Notes under the pieces: model-generated | What the model saw: the letters and a program-made list of their open reading frames with translations, nothing else | The model's database searches: none | Told to the model about the DNA's origin: nothing | Shown: positions 1-5,250 of the stretch, piece by piece | Numbering within the stretch: the first letter of the stretch is position 1 | How the letters are laid out: each line of letters opens with the position of its first letter | From: Solirubrobacteraceae bacterium | GTDB taxonomy: Bacteria > Actinomycetota > Thermoleophilia > Solirubrobacterales > Solirubrobacteraceae | DNA: 8,566 nucleotides | Direction of reading: 5' to 3' | NCBI GenBank assembly: GCA_024710825.1 | Contig: JANJUA010000127.1 | Location: 1-8,566, forward strand | Made by a program: the position numbers and the translations under genes

Positions 1-255
1 ATCGCCGAGGCATGGCGCGGGCGCAACGCCCGGTGGCTGGCGGGCCTTCTCGGCGCGAGCGTCGTCGAGCCGCTCACCGATCCGCTGGCCCGTCGGGCGG
101 GCGAGCCGCTAGCGCGAACCGGGACGAGCAACGCCGTGGACGCGATCGTGGCGGCGTCCGCCGCCCAGCGCGGCGACGTCGTCGTCACCGGCGATCCGGG
201 CGAGCCGCGGCGTCTCGCCGACGACCTCGGCACGGTCCGGGTCTGGGCTCTCTGA
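1..255 (+). CDS. PIN-domain protein, C-terminal fragment (5' end outside window)
   Basis: The reading frame is open from base 1 and ends at TGA 253-255, leaving 84 C-terminal residues. The sequence shows the end of a PIN-fold ribonuclease domain: GTSNAVDAIVAASA (fragment residues 41-54), carrying an acidic residue at D47, followed by the beta strand GDVVVTGDP with D65. PIN nucleases use such acidic residues to bind metal in the active site, and the DAIVAA...VVxTxDP pattern is typical of VapC-like proteins. By family knowledge it could be a toxin that cleaves RNA, normally paired with a small antitoxin gene just upstream, but that region is not in the window. The catalytic N-terminal Asp is also missing here, so activity and toxin status cannot be judged. 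It converges on the downstream acetyltransferase gene with only 24 bp between the stops. Confidence 0.8.
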   Translation: MAEAWRGRNARWLAGLLGASVVEPLTDPLARRAGEPLARTGTSNAVDAIVAASAAQRGDVVVTGDPGEPRRLADDLGTVRVWAL

Positions 256-270
256 CGGGCGGCCGGGTCG

Positions 271-292
271 CGCGGCGCGCTACGGCGCCGCG
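271..292. terminator. GC hairpin between convergent genes, possible bidirectional terminator
   Basis: Bases 271-278 (CGCGGCGC) and 285-292 (GCGCCGCG) form a perfect 8-bp inverted repeat with a 6-base loop. It spans the convergent junction of the PIN gene (stop 253-255) and the acetyltransferase gene (stop at 282-280), and the 3' arm lies inside the latter's last codons. There is no T-run on either side, so it is not a canonical intrinsic terminator. A transcription-end role is inferred from position. In DNA this GC-rich, short inverted repeats also arise by chance. Confidence 0.35.
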
Positions 293-777
293 TCGCCGAG
301 CAGCCGCTCGACGATCAGCACGTCGCGCCACTCGCCGTCGAGGCGAGCGTGGCGCGCGTGCCACCCCACGTCCTGGAAGCCGACGTGGTGGGCGAGCGCG
401 ATGCTCGGCGCGTTGTGCTGGAGGATCCTGGCGATGAGCTTGTGCAGCCCGTCGGCCTCCGCGTCGGCGACGACGCGGTTCAGCAGCGCGGCGCCGACGC
501 CGGCCCCGCGCGCGCCGCGCGCGACGTACACCGTGTACTCGCCGACGCCCGCGTAGGCGCAGCGGTTGCTGTAGGGCAGCCGGCTCGCCCAGCCGACGAC
601 CGCGCCGCCGCGCTCGGCGACGACCATCGGCTCGCCCGTCGCGATCCGGGCCTCGATGTCGTCGGGCGTGCGCGGCTCGGTCTCGAAGGTCGCCAGGCGG
701 TCCTCGATGCCCTCGTTGTAGATGCGGGCGATCGCGGCGGCGTCGCCCGGCCTCGCCCCGCGGATCGTGACGCTCAC
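280..777 (-). CDS. GNAT N-acetyltransferase, phosphinothricin/arsinothricin (PAT/ArsN1-like) type
   Basis: This 165-residue protein is a single GNAT domain that would transfer acetyl from acetyl-CoA to an amino group. The N-terminal IRGARPGDAAAIARIYNEGI (residues 5-24) and the following ATFETEPRT (29-37) are the hallmark opening of the PAT family. The acetyl-CoA loop is visible as RGAGVG at 90-95, and the closing HVGFQDVGWH...GEWRDVLIVERL (131-159) is also typical. Proteins with these motifs acetylate phosphinothricin, arsinothricin or methionine sulfoximine/sulfone; which one applies here is inference. The start is GTG at 777-775, which overlaps the TGA of the upstream PLP-enzyme gene as GTGA, implying translational coupling. 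No better ATG lies near the domain start, and the next in-frame Met is residue 51, inside the fold. No arsenic-resistance genes are in view, so a general detoxification or metabolite-repair role is equally possible. Confidence 0.85.
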   Translation of the reverse strand: MSVTIRGARPGDAAAIARIYNEGIEDRLATFETEPRTPDDIEARIATGEPMVVAERGGAVVGWASRLPYSNRCAYAGVGEYTVYVARGARGAGVGAALLNRVVADAEADGLHKLIARILQHNAPSIALAHHVGFQDVGWHARHARLDGEWRDVLIVERLLGDAAP

Positions 778-1856
778 GTGAGCAGCGCGAGCAGGCGCTC
801 GAGGTCGGACTCGTCGTTGAAGGCGCCGACCGATGCACGTACGAGGGGCCGGCCCGGGAGGTCGCGCACGACGACGCCGGCGGCCGCCGCCCGGTCTCGG
901 AACGCGACCGGGTCGTCCTCCTCCCAGGAGACGAGCGTCGTGCGCCCGCGCGGGGCGACCGTCCGGCCGCGCTCGCGCAGCGCGTCGGCGAGCGAGGCGG
1001 CGAGCGTCGCGGCGCGCTCGACGGCGGCGGGCCATCCGAACGCGGCGATCGCGTCGTGCGCGGCGACCGCGAACGCGCTGGTGTCGGGGGCGACGGCTGA
1101 GGCGTCGTGGCCGCGGGCGTCCGCGTGGGGGACGGCGTCGAGGCCGGCGGACGGGTCCGCGAGGCTCAGGTACGTCGGCCCGACGGCCCGCAGCCGCTCC
1201 CGCCAGGCGGGAGCGACGTAGAGCAGGCCGGAGCCGATCGGGCCGCAGAGCCACTTCTGGCCGGAGGCGGCGTAGAACGCGCAGCCGAGCTCGGCGACGT
1301 CGACCGCGATCGCGCCGGCGGCCTGCGCCCCGTCGAGCAGGACGGGGACGTCGCGCGCGACCTCGCGCAGCGCCTGGGGTGCGAGCGCCCCGCCGATCCA
1401 CGAGACGTGCGAGCAGGCGACGAGCCGGGTGGCGGGGCCGACGGCGTCGGCGAGGCTCGCGAAGGGGACCATGCGGACGTGGGCGCCCGTGCGGCGCCGC
1501 AGCGCCGCGAGCGGGCCGAGCAGCCCCGGGTGCTCCTCGTCGCCGGTGACGACCTCGTCCCCGGGGCCCAGGTCGAGGCCCGCGAGCACGCGCACGACGC
1601 CCTCGCTCGTCGACGTGGTGAGCGCGACGTCCTCCGGCGCCGCGCCGACGCGCTCGGCGTAGACGGCGCGCTGGCGCGGTTGCAGCTCGAGCATCCGCTC
1701 GAACGTGGGCGTCCAGCGGCCTTCCTCCACCTGGATGCGCAGCTCGGCGGCGGCCGCCTCCGCGGCCGCGCGGGCTATCGGCCCGCACGTGCCGGCGTTC
1801 AGGTAGGCGTAGCGGTCGAGGACGGCAAACGCGGCGCGCAGCGTGGCAGGCTCCAT
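774..1856 (-). CDS. Class-V aminotransferase-fold PLP-dependent enzyme
   Basis: This 360-residue protein has the complete class-V fold. It opens with YLNAGTCGPIARAA (18-31). The cofactor region follows with TSTSEGVVRVL (81-91), H109 in the position that stacks on PLP, CSHVSWIGG (148-156) and the PLP-pyridine Asp D175 in LLDGAQAAG. The Schiff-base lysine is K201 in SGQKWLCGP. R340 in VRASVGAFNDESDLERLL is the likely substrate-carboxylate Arg. All four cysteines lie before residue 205 and none is in the C-terminal loop where cysteine desulfurases carry their catalytic Cys, so it is probably not a NifS/SufS desulfurase. It resembles isopenicillin-N-epimerase-like or EgtE-like enzymes, but I cannot assign the substrate. 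ATG 1856-1854 is chosen because homology begins there; in-frame GTG codons at 1862 and 1868 and an ATG at 1910 are alternatives. It is divergent from thrS and is followed by the acetyltransferase in a likely two-gene operon. Confidence 0.88.
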   Translation of the reverse strand: MEPATLRAAFAVLDRYAYLNAGTCGPIARAAAEAAAAELRIQVEEGRWTPTFERMLELQPRQRAVYAERVGAAPEDVALTTSTSEGVVRVLAGLDLGPGDEVVTGDEEHPGLLGPLAALRRRTGAHVRMVPFASLADAVGPATRLVACSHVSWIGGALAPQALREVARDVPVLLDGAQAAGAIAVDVAELGCAFYAASGQKWLCGPIGSGLLYVAPAWRERLRAVGPTYLSLADPSAGLDAVPHADARGHDASAVAPDTSAFAVAAHDAIAAFGWPAAVERAATLAASLADALRERGRTVAPRGRTTLVSWEEDDPVAFRDRAAAAGVVVRDLPGRPLVRASVGAFNDESDLERLLALLT

Positions 1857-1866
1857 GGGCACAGCC

Positions 1867-1872
1867 ACGGTA
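1867..1872 (-). promoter_or_regulatory. Putative -10 box for the PLP-enzyme/acetyltransferase operon
   Basis: Read on the minus strand, bases 1872-1867 are TACCGT, a TANNNT-type -10 hexamer ending 10 nt before the ATG at 1856. Transcription would begin near 1860 and leave a leader of only a few bases. No convincing -35 element is seen, and no Shine-Dalgarno sequence precedes the ATG. The assignment rests on position and a loose consensus only. Confidence 0.25.
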
Positions 1873-1931
1873 CTGCGTCGGCTCCGACCCGCCGCGCCGC
1901 GGGGGCGCACCGACCGGCCCGGGACGAGCGA

Positions 1932-1937
1932 TACCCT
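1932..1937 (+). promoter_or_regulatory. Putative -10 box for thrS
   Basis: TACCCT at 1932-1937 fits a TANNNT -10 hexamer and lies 11 nt before the thrS ATG. A weak GAC-containing -35-like element (CCGACC, 1910-1915) sits 16 nt upstream. The predicted start of transcription near 1944 leaves about 5 nt of leader. There is no purine-rich ribosome binding site; the bases before ATG are C-rich. The 92-bp divergent intergenic region is too short for a T-box riboswitch. Confidence 0.3.
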
Positions 1938-1948
1938 TCCGCCCCCCG

Positions 1949-3868
1949 ATGCGCGTGACCCTCCCCGACGGAACCGAGCTGGAGCTCGACGACGGCGCGA
2001 CCGGCGCGGACGCCGCGGCGGCGATCGGCGCCGGGCTCGCGCGCGCCGCGCTCGCGGTGAAGGTCGACGGCGTCCTGCGCGACCTGTCGGCGCCGCTGCC
2101 CGACGGCGCGCGGCTGGAGATCGTCACGGCCCGTTCGCCCGAGGCGCTCTGGCTCATCCGCCACGACGCGGCCCACGTGATGGCGGAGGCGGTGCTCGAG
2201 CTGTACCCCGGCGTGAAGATCTCGATCGGCCCGCCGATCGAGGACGGCTTCTACTACGACTTCGAGTTCCCGGACGGCGTGACCCTGTCGGAGGCGGACT
2301 TCCCGGCGATCGAGCGGCGCATGGCCGAGCACGTCAAGGCGGCCGAGCCGTTCGAGCGAGAGGACGTCCCGGTGGCCGAGGCGCTCGAGCGCTTTCGCGC
2401 CGAGGACCAGCCGTACAAGGTCGAGCTGATCGAGGACCTGGTCCGAGACCAGGGTGTCGAGACCGTCTCGCTGTACCGCAACGGGCCGTTCACCGACCTC
2501 TGCCGCGGGCCGCACGCCCCGACCACGAAGACCGTCAAGGCCTTCAAGCTGCAGTCGGTCGCGGGCGCGTACTGGCGCGGCGACGCCGACCGCACGATGC
2601 TCACGCGCGTCTACGGCACGGCGTTCCTCTCCAAGGAGGATCTCGAGGCGCATCTGGAGCGCCTGGAGGAGGCCAAGGCGCGCGACCACCGCAAGCTCGG
2701 TCGCGAGCTGGGCCTGTTCGAGTTCTCCGAGGTCAGCCCCGGGATGGCGTTCTGGCTGCCGCGCGGCACCACGCTGTTCAACCAGCTCGTGGCGCTGATG
2801 CGCGAGCTCAACGAGGACCGCGGCTACACCGAGGTCAAGACCCCGCAGGTCTACGACAGCCGGCTGTGGAAGACCTCGGGACACTGGGACAAGTACCGCG
2901 AGAACATGTTCGTCACGGAGGCCGAGGACCGGCAGATGGCGCTGAAGCCCATGAACTGCCCGGGCCACTGCCACCTGTACGCGATGCACCCGCACTCCTA
3001 CCGCGAGCTGCCCGTGCGCTACGCCGAGCCGGGGCTGCTGCACCGCTACGAGCCGTCGGGGACGCTGCACGGCCTGCTGCGCGTGCGGCACTTCGTCCAG
3101 GACGACGCCCACATCTTCTGTCGCGACGACCAGATCCTCGACGAGGTCGTCGGCTGCATCGAGCTGGCGTTCGCCACCTACGCGATCTTCGGCTTCGACG
3201 TGAAGCTCGAGCTGTCGACGCGGCCCGAGCAGCGCGTCGGCGACGACGAGCTCTGGGATCGGGCGGAGGGCGTCCTGCGCGACGCCCTCGACAGCCGCGA
3301 GCTCGGCTACGTGGTCAACGAGGGCGACGGCGCGTTCTACGGGCCCAAGATCGACTTCCACCTCACCGACTCGATCGGGCGCTCCTGGCAGCTCGGCACC
3401 GTGCAGATGGACTTCAACTTCCCGGAGCGCTTCGAGCTCGAGTACCAGGGCGCCGACAACCAGGGCCACCGGCCGGCGATGATCCACCGGGCCATCCTCG
3501 GGTCGTTCGAGCGCTTCATCGGGCTGCTGATCGAGCACTACGCCGGCGAGTTCCCGGTCTGGCTGGCGCCGGTCCAGGCGGTGCTCCTGCCGATCTCCGA
3601 CCGCCACGCCGAGGCGGCGACGGTCATGCGCGACGCGTTGGCGGCCAAGGGCGTGCGGGTCGAGTGCGACGACCGCTCGGAGTCGATCGGGCGCCGTATC
3701 CGGGAGGCGGAGCTGCGCAAGCTGCCCTACATGCTCGTGGTCGGCGACCGCGAGGTGGAGGACGGGACGGTGGCCGTCCGGCGCCACGGCAGCGGCGACG
3801 AGGGCAGCGTCCCGCTCGACGCGTTCGCCGCCCGCGTAGCCGACGAGACGGCTGCTCGCTCGGCGTGA
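1949..3868 (+). CDS. thrS: Threonyl-tRNA synthetase
   Basis: This 639-residue cytoplasmic class-II synthetase charges tRNA-Thr with threonine and is about the usual bacterial length (about 640). Domains in order are an N-terminal TGS domain (about 1-62), the editing domain that hydrolyses Ser-tRNA-Thr (about 63-225), the catalytic core (about 245-535) and a C-terminal anticodon-binding domain (about 540-639). The editing site is intact, with H72 and H76 in RHDAAHVMAE and C185/H189 in CRGPHAP. The catalytic zinc ligands C337 (KPMNCPGH), H388 (QDDAHIF) and H513 (MIHRAILGS) are all present. Motif 2 appears as RYEPSG...LLRVRHFVQDD (366-386). ATG 1949 is chosen because TGS homology starts at once; a GTG two codons on is a minor alternative. 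The infC gene follows after 62 bp. The gene appears complete, with no frameshift or missing active-site residue. Confidence 0.98.
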   Translation: MRVTLPDGTELELDDGATGADAAAAIGAGLARAALAVKVDGVLRDLSAPLPDGARLEIVTARSPEALWLIRHDAAHVMAEAVLELYPGVKISIGPPIEDGFYYDFEFPDGVTLSEADFPAIERRMAEHVKAAEPFEREDVPVAEALERFRAEDQPYKVELIEDLVRDQGVETVSLYRNGPFTDLCRGPHAPTTKTVKAFKLQSVAGAYWRGDADRTMLTRVYGTAFLSKEDLEAHLERLEEAKARDHRKLGRELGLFEFSEVSPGMAFWLPRGTTLFNQLVALMRELNEDRGYTEVKTPQVYDSRLWKTSGHWDKYRENMFVTEAEDRQMALKPMNCPGHCHLYAMHPHSYRELPVRYAEPGLLHRYEPSGTLHGLLRVRHFVQDDAHIFCRDDQILDEVVGCIELAFATYAIFGFDVKLELSTRPEQRVGDDELWDRAEGVLRDALDSRELGYVVNEGDGAFYGPKIDFHLTDSIGRSWQLGTVQMDFNFPERFELEYQGADNQGHRPAMIHRAILGSFERFIGLLIEHYAGEFPVWLAPVQAVLLPISDRHAEAATVMRDALAAKGVRVECDDRSESIGRRIREAELRKLPYMLVVGDREVEDGTVAVRRHGSGDEGSVPLDAFAARVADETAARSA

Positions 3869-3880
3869 GCGCAGACCGGC

Positions 3881-3886
3881 TACACT
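3881..3886 (+). promoter_or_regulatory. Putative internal -10 box for infC-rpmI-rplT
   Basis: TACACT at 3881-3886, 12 bp after the thrS stop, is close to actinobacterial TANNNT -10 hexamers. A start of transcription near 3893 would give a leader of about 38 nt for infC. No -35 match is seen 15-19 bp upstream. It would let infC-rplT be expressed independently of thrS, as known in some other bacteria. The assignment is inference from sequence alone. Confidence 0.35.
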
Positions 3887-3930
3887 AGGTGACGTTGACT
3901 CGACGTCTTGCGCATAACGGCCGCCGCTAA

Positions 3931-4560
3931 GTGCCGATTCCCCGTAGGTTCGACCGGCGTCCGCCGGAGCGCGACACCACCCGCATCAACGAGCGCATCC
4001 GCGTTCCCGAGGTGCGGCTGATCGACGAGCAGGGCCAGCAGGTCGGTGTCATGCGCACCGACGACGCGCTGCGCTACGCACAGGAGCACGATCTCGACCT
4101 CGTCGAGGTCGCCGCCGACGCCCGCCCGCCGGTCTGTCGCGTGCTCGACTACTCCAAGTACAAGTACGAGCAGGCCCAGAAGCAGAAGGCGGCGCGCAAG
4201 CACCAGCAGCAGATCACGATCCGCGAGATCAAGTTCCGCCCGAAGATCGCGCAGAACGACTACGACACGAAGAAGGGGCACGTCACCCGCTTCCTCAAGC
4301 ACAAGGACAAGGTCAAGATCACGATCATGTTCCGCGGGCGCGAGGTGGCTCACCCCGAGCGCGGCGTCATGCTGCTCGAGCGCCTGGCCGAGGAGCTCTC
4401 CGACCTGGCGGTCGTCGAGCAGCGTCCGATCCAGGACGGCCGCAACATGACGATGATGCTCGCGCCGTCGAAGGCCGTGCTGGCCGGCGAGTACGACGCC
4501 AACGGCGCCGGGCCGCCTGCCGACGGCGACGACGAGCGCGCGCCGGACGCCGAGTCCTAG
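3931..4560 (+). CDS. infC: Translation initiation factor IF-3
   Basis: This 209-residue protein binds the 30S subunit, prevents premature 50S joining and checks initiator tRNA and start codon. The N-domain begins around TRINERIRVPEVRLID (17-32). The linker carries the family signature RVLDYSKYKYEQAQ (70-83), followed by a basic, helical stretch. The C-domain starts at IREIKFRPKI (98-107) and includes KVKITIMFRGREVAHPERG (127-145). A 16-residue basic, Arg/Pro-rich N-terminal extension precedes the conserved core. A 24-residue acidic tail (about 186-209) follows it and is likely disordered. GTG 3931 is the only conventional start that retains the N-domain, because a TAA stop in frame directly precedes it (3928-3930); the next Met is residue 41, inside the fold. 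No Shine-Dalgarno is evident. An ATT codon, the start codon used by E. coli infC, lies two codons downstream at 3937. IF-3 genes often autoregulate through their start codon, but GTG is not normally discriminated against. Confidence 0.96.
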   Translation: MPIPRRFDRRPPERDTTRINERIRVPEVRLIDEQGQQVGVMRTDDALRYAQEHDLDLVEVAADARPPVCRVLDYSKYKYEQAQKQKAARKHQQQITIREIKFRPKIAQNDYDTKKGHVTRFLKHKDKVKITIMFRGREVAHPERGVMLLERLAEELSDLAVVEQRPIQDGRNMTMMLAPSKAVLAGEYDANGAGPPADGDDERAPDAES

Positions 4561-4561
4561 C

Positions 4562-4598
4562 GTCGGCGACGGCGTTTTCGGCGCCGAACGCCGACTTT
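4562..4598 (+). promoter_or_regulatory. Bulged hairpin in the infC-rpmI gap, candidate L20 autoregulatory site or attenuator
   Basis: Bases 4562-4568 (GTCGGCG) pair perfectly with 4589-4595 (CGCCGAC). After a small internal loop (A4569 against AA4587-4588) a second stem, 4570-4574 with 4582-4586, closes a 7-base loop. TTT follows at 4596-4598. The structure fills the gap between the infC stop (4558-4560) and the rpmI start (4619). In E. coli, L20 represses rpmI-rplT by binding RNA around this junction, and in Bacillus L20 controls a leader upstream of infC. Such a role here is inferred from position. A weak terminator/attenuator reading is the alternative. Confidence 0.45.
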
Positions 4599-4606
4599 GC
4601 CATACT
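4598..4606 (+). promoter_or_regulatory. Putative extended -10 promoter for rpmI-rplT
   Basis: TGC at 4598-4600 followed by CATACT at 4601-4606 fits an extended -10 element, ending 12 nt before the rpmI ATG. Transcription starting near 4613 would give an almost leaderless rpmI mRNA that lacks the upstream hairpin. No -35 is visible and there is no Shine-Dalgarno before the ATG. The assignment rests on a loose consensus. Confidence 0.3.
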
Positions 4607-4618
4607 GCGTCGTCGCTC

Positions 4619-4819
4619 ATGCCGAAGATGAAGACCCACTCGGGCGCCAAGAAGCGCTTCAAGCTGACTGCCAAGGGCAAGGTCAAGGCCCGCCACGGCA
4701 ACACCAGCCACATCCTCGAGAAGAAGAACGCCAAGCGCAGGCGGCGTCTCGGGAACCCAACGATCCTGACCGACCATGACGCCCCGCGCGTCAAGAAGCT
4801 CCTGGGGGTCGGCAAGTGA
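4619..4819 (+). CDS. rpmI: 50S ribosomal protein L35 (bL35)
   Basis: This 66-residue, strongly basic protein has the expected length for L35. It begins with the family signature MPKMKTHSGAKKRFKLT and continues through KGKVKARHGNTSHIL (19-33) and the Arg/Lys patch KKNAKRRRRLGNP (35-47). It ends with a conserved-looking VKKLLG segment. L35 is a structural component of the large subunit that binds 23S rRNA. ATG 4619 is the natural start because the signature begins there. No ribosome binding site precedes it; translation may depend on an almost leaderless transcript or on coupling to infC. The last bases (4816-4819, GTGA) overlap the rplT start codon, so the two 50S proteins are likely made in equal amounts. 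An overlapping open frame at 4597-4779 on the same strand is a shadow. Confidence 0.97.
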   Translation: MPKMKTHSGAKKRFKLTAKGKVKARHGNTSHILEKKNAKRRRRLGNPTILTDHDAPRVKKLLGVGK

Positions 4820-5178
4820 GCCGCGTCAAGCGCTCCGTCAGCGCCAAGAAGAAGCGCCGCGCCACCCTGGAGCGGACGAAGGGCTTCCGCGGCGAGGCGA
4901 ACTCGAACTACAAGCGGGCGAAGGAGGCGCTGCTCAAGGCGGACTCCTACGCGTACCGCGACCGGCGCAACCGCAAGCGCGACTTCCGCCGCCTGTGGAT
5001 CACCCGCATCAACGCGGCCGCCCGCCAGAACGGCATGAGCTACGGCACCTTCATGCACGGGCTGAAGCTGGCCGGCATCGAGCTGGACCGCAAGGTCCTG
5101 GCCGACATCGCCGTCCACGACGCCGACACCTTCCGACGTTTCGCCGATGCCGCCCGCGAGGCGTCGGCTGCCGCCTGA
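4816..5178 (+). CDS. rplT: 50S ribosomal protein L20 (bL20)
   Basis: This 120-residue protein is the usual L20 length. L20 binds 23S rRNA early in 50S assembly and in several bacteria represses its own operon. The long basic N-terminal helix is visible (RVKRSVSAKKKRRATL, 3-18), followed by TKGFRGEANSNYKRAKEALL (21-40). The family signature KRDFRRLWITRINAAAR lies at about 54-70. The C-terminal globular domain with GMSYGTFMHGLKLAGIELDR follows, then a short Ala-rich end. The start is GTG 4816, overlapping the rpmI stop as GTGA. A GGGGG tract about 8 nt upstream (4804-4808) inside rpmI is a plausible ribosome binding site. The stop TGA (5176-5178) lies within the first of two downstream hairpins. 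Confidence 0.97.
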   Translation: MSRVKRSVSAKKKRRATLERTKGFRGEANSNYKRAKEALLKADSYAYRDRRNRKRDFRRLWITRINAAARQNGMSYGTFMHGLKLAGIELDRKVLADIAVHDADTFRRFADAAREASAAA

Positions 5179-5195
5179 CCGAACACGCGTCAGGC
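5173..5195 (+). promoter_or_regulatory. Hairpin overlapping the rplT stop codon
   Basis: GCCTGAC (5173-5179) and GTCAGGC (5189-5195) form a perfect 7-bp stem with a 9-base loop. The 5' arm contains the rplT stop codon, so a terminating ribosome would cover it. GTCAG of the 3' arm could also pair with CTGAC (5225-5229) in the loop of the next hairpin. An attenuation role for the downstream methyltransferase-pheST genes is a hypothesis. Confidence 0.4.
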
Positions 5196-5216
5196 AACAA
5201 CCGACCGCAGTCTCGA

Positions 5217-5243
5217 GGGCGCCGCTGACACCGGCGCCCTTTT
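5217..5243 (+). terminator. Intrinsic terminator after rplT
   Basis: GGGCGCCG (5217-5224) and CGGCGCCC (5232-5239) form a perfect 8-bp GC stem with a 7-base loop, followed directly by TTTT and then a T-rich stretch to 5249. This is a textbook rho-independent terminator and should end, or partly end, the infC-rpmI-rplT transcript. The next start codon is only 8 nt past the T-run, leaving almost no room for a separate promoter. Partial read-through or attenuation is therefore likely. Confidence 0.85.
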
Positions 5244-5250
5244 CGTTCTC

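Noticed and set aside
1857..1948. T-box riboswitch upstream of thrS
   Set aside because: The gap is 92 bp and shows no specifier stem, T-box sequence or terminator.
280..2157. 625-codon minus-strand frame that includes the acetyltransferase, as a possible fusion protein
   Set aside because: Only the last 165 residues show a domain. The upstream part is an Arg-rich shadow of the PLP-enzyme gene and of thrS, and the GTG at 777 gives a normal-length GNAT.
1799..3787. 662-codon open frame antisense to thrS
   Set aside because: Low-complexity Arg/Val/Leu/Asp-rich translation with no recognisable domain. It mirrors a well-supported thrS, and long antisense frames are expected at this GC content.
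3891..3907. Short palindrome GACGT...ACGTC before infC as an operator
   Set aside because: Only 5-bp arms with a 7-base gap, readily expected by chance here. No known operator matches.
3895..3918. TTGACT (3895-3900) plus CATAAC (3913-3918) as an infC promoter
   Set aside because: The spacer is only 12 bp, too short for a sigma-70-type promoter. TACACT at 3881 fits better.
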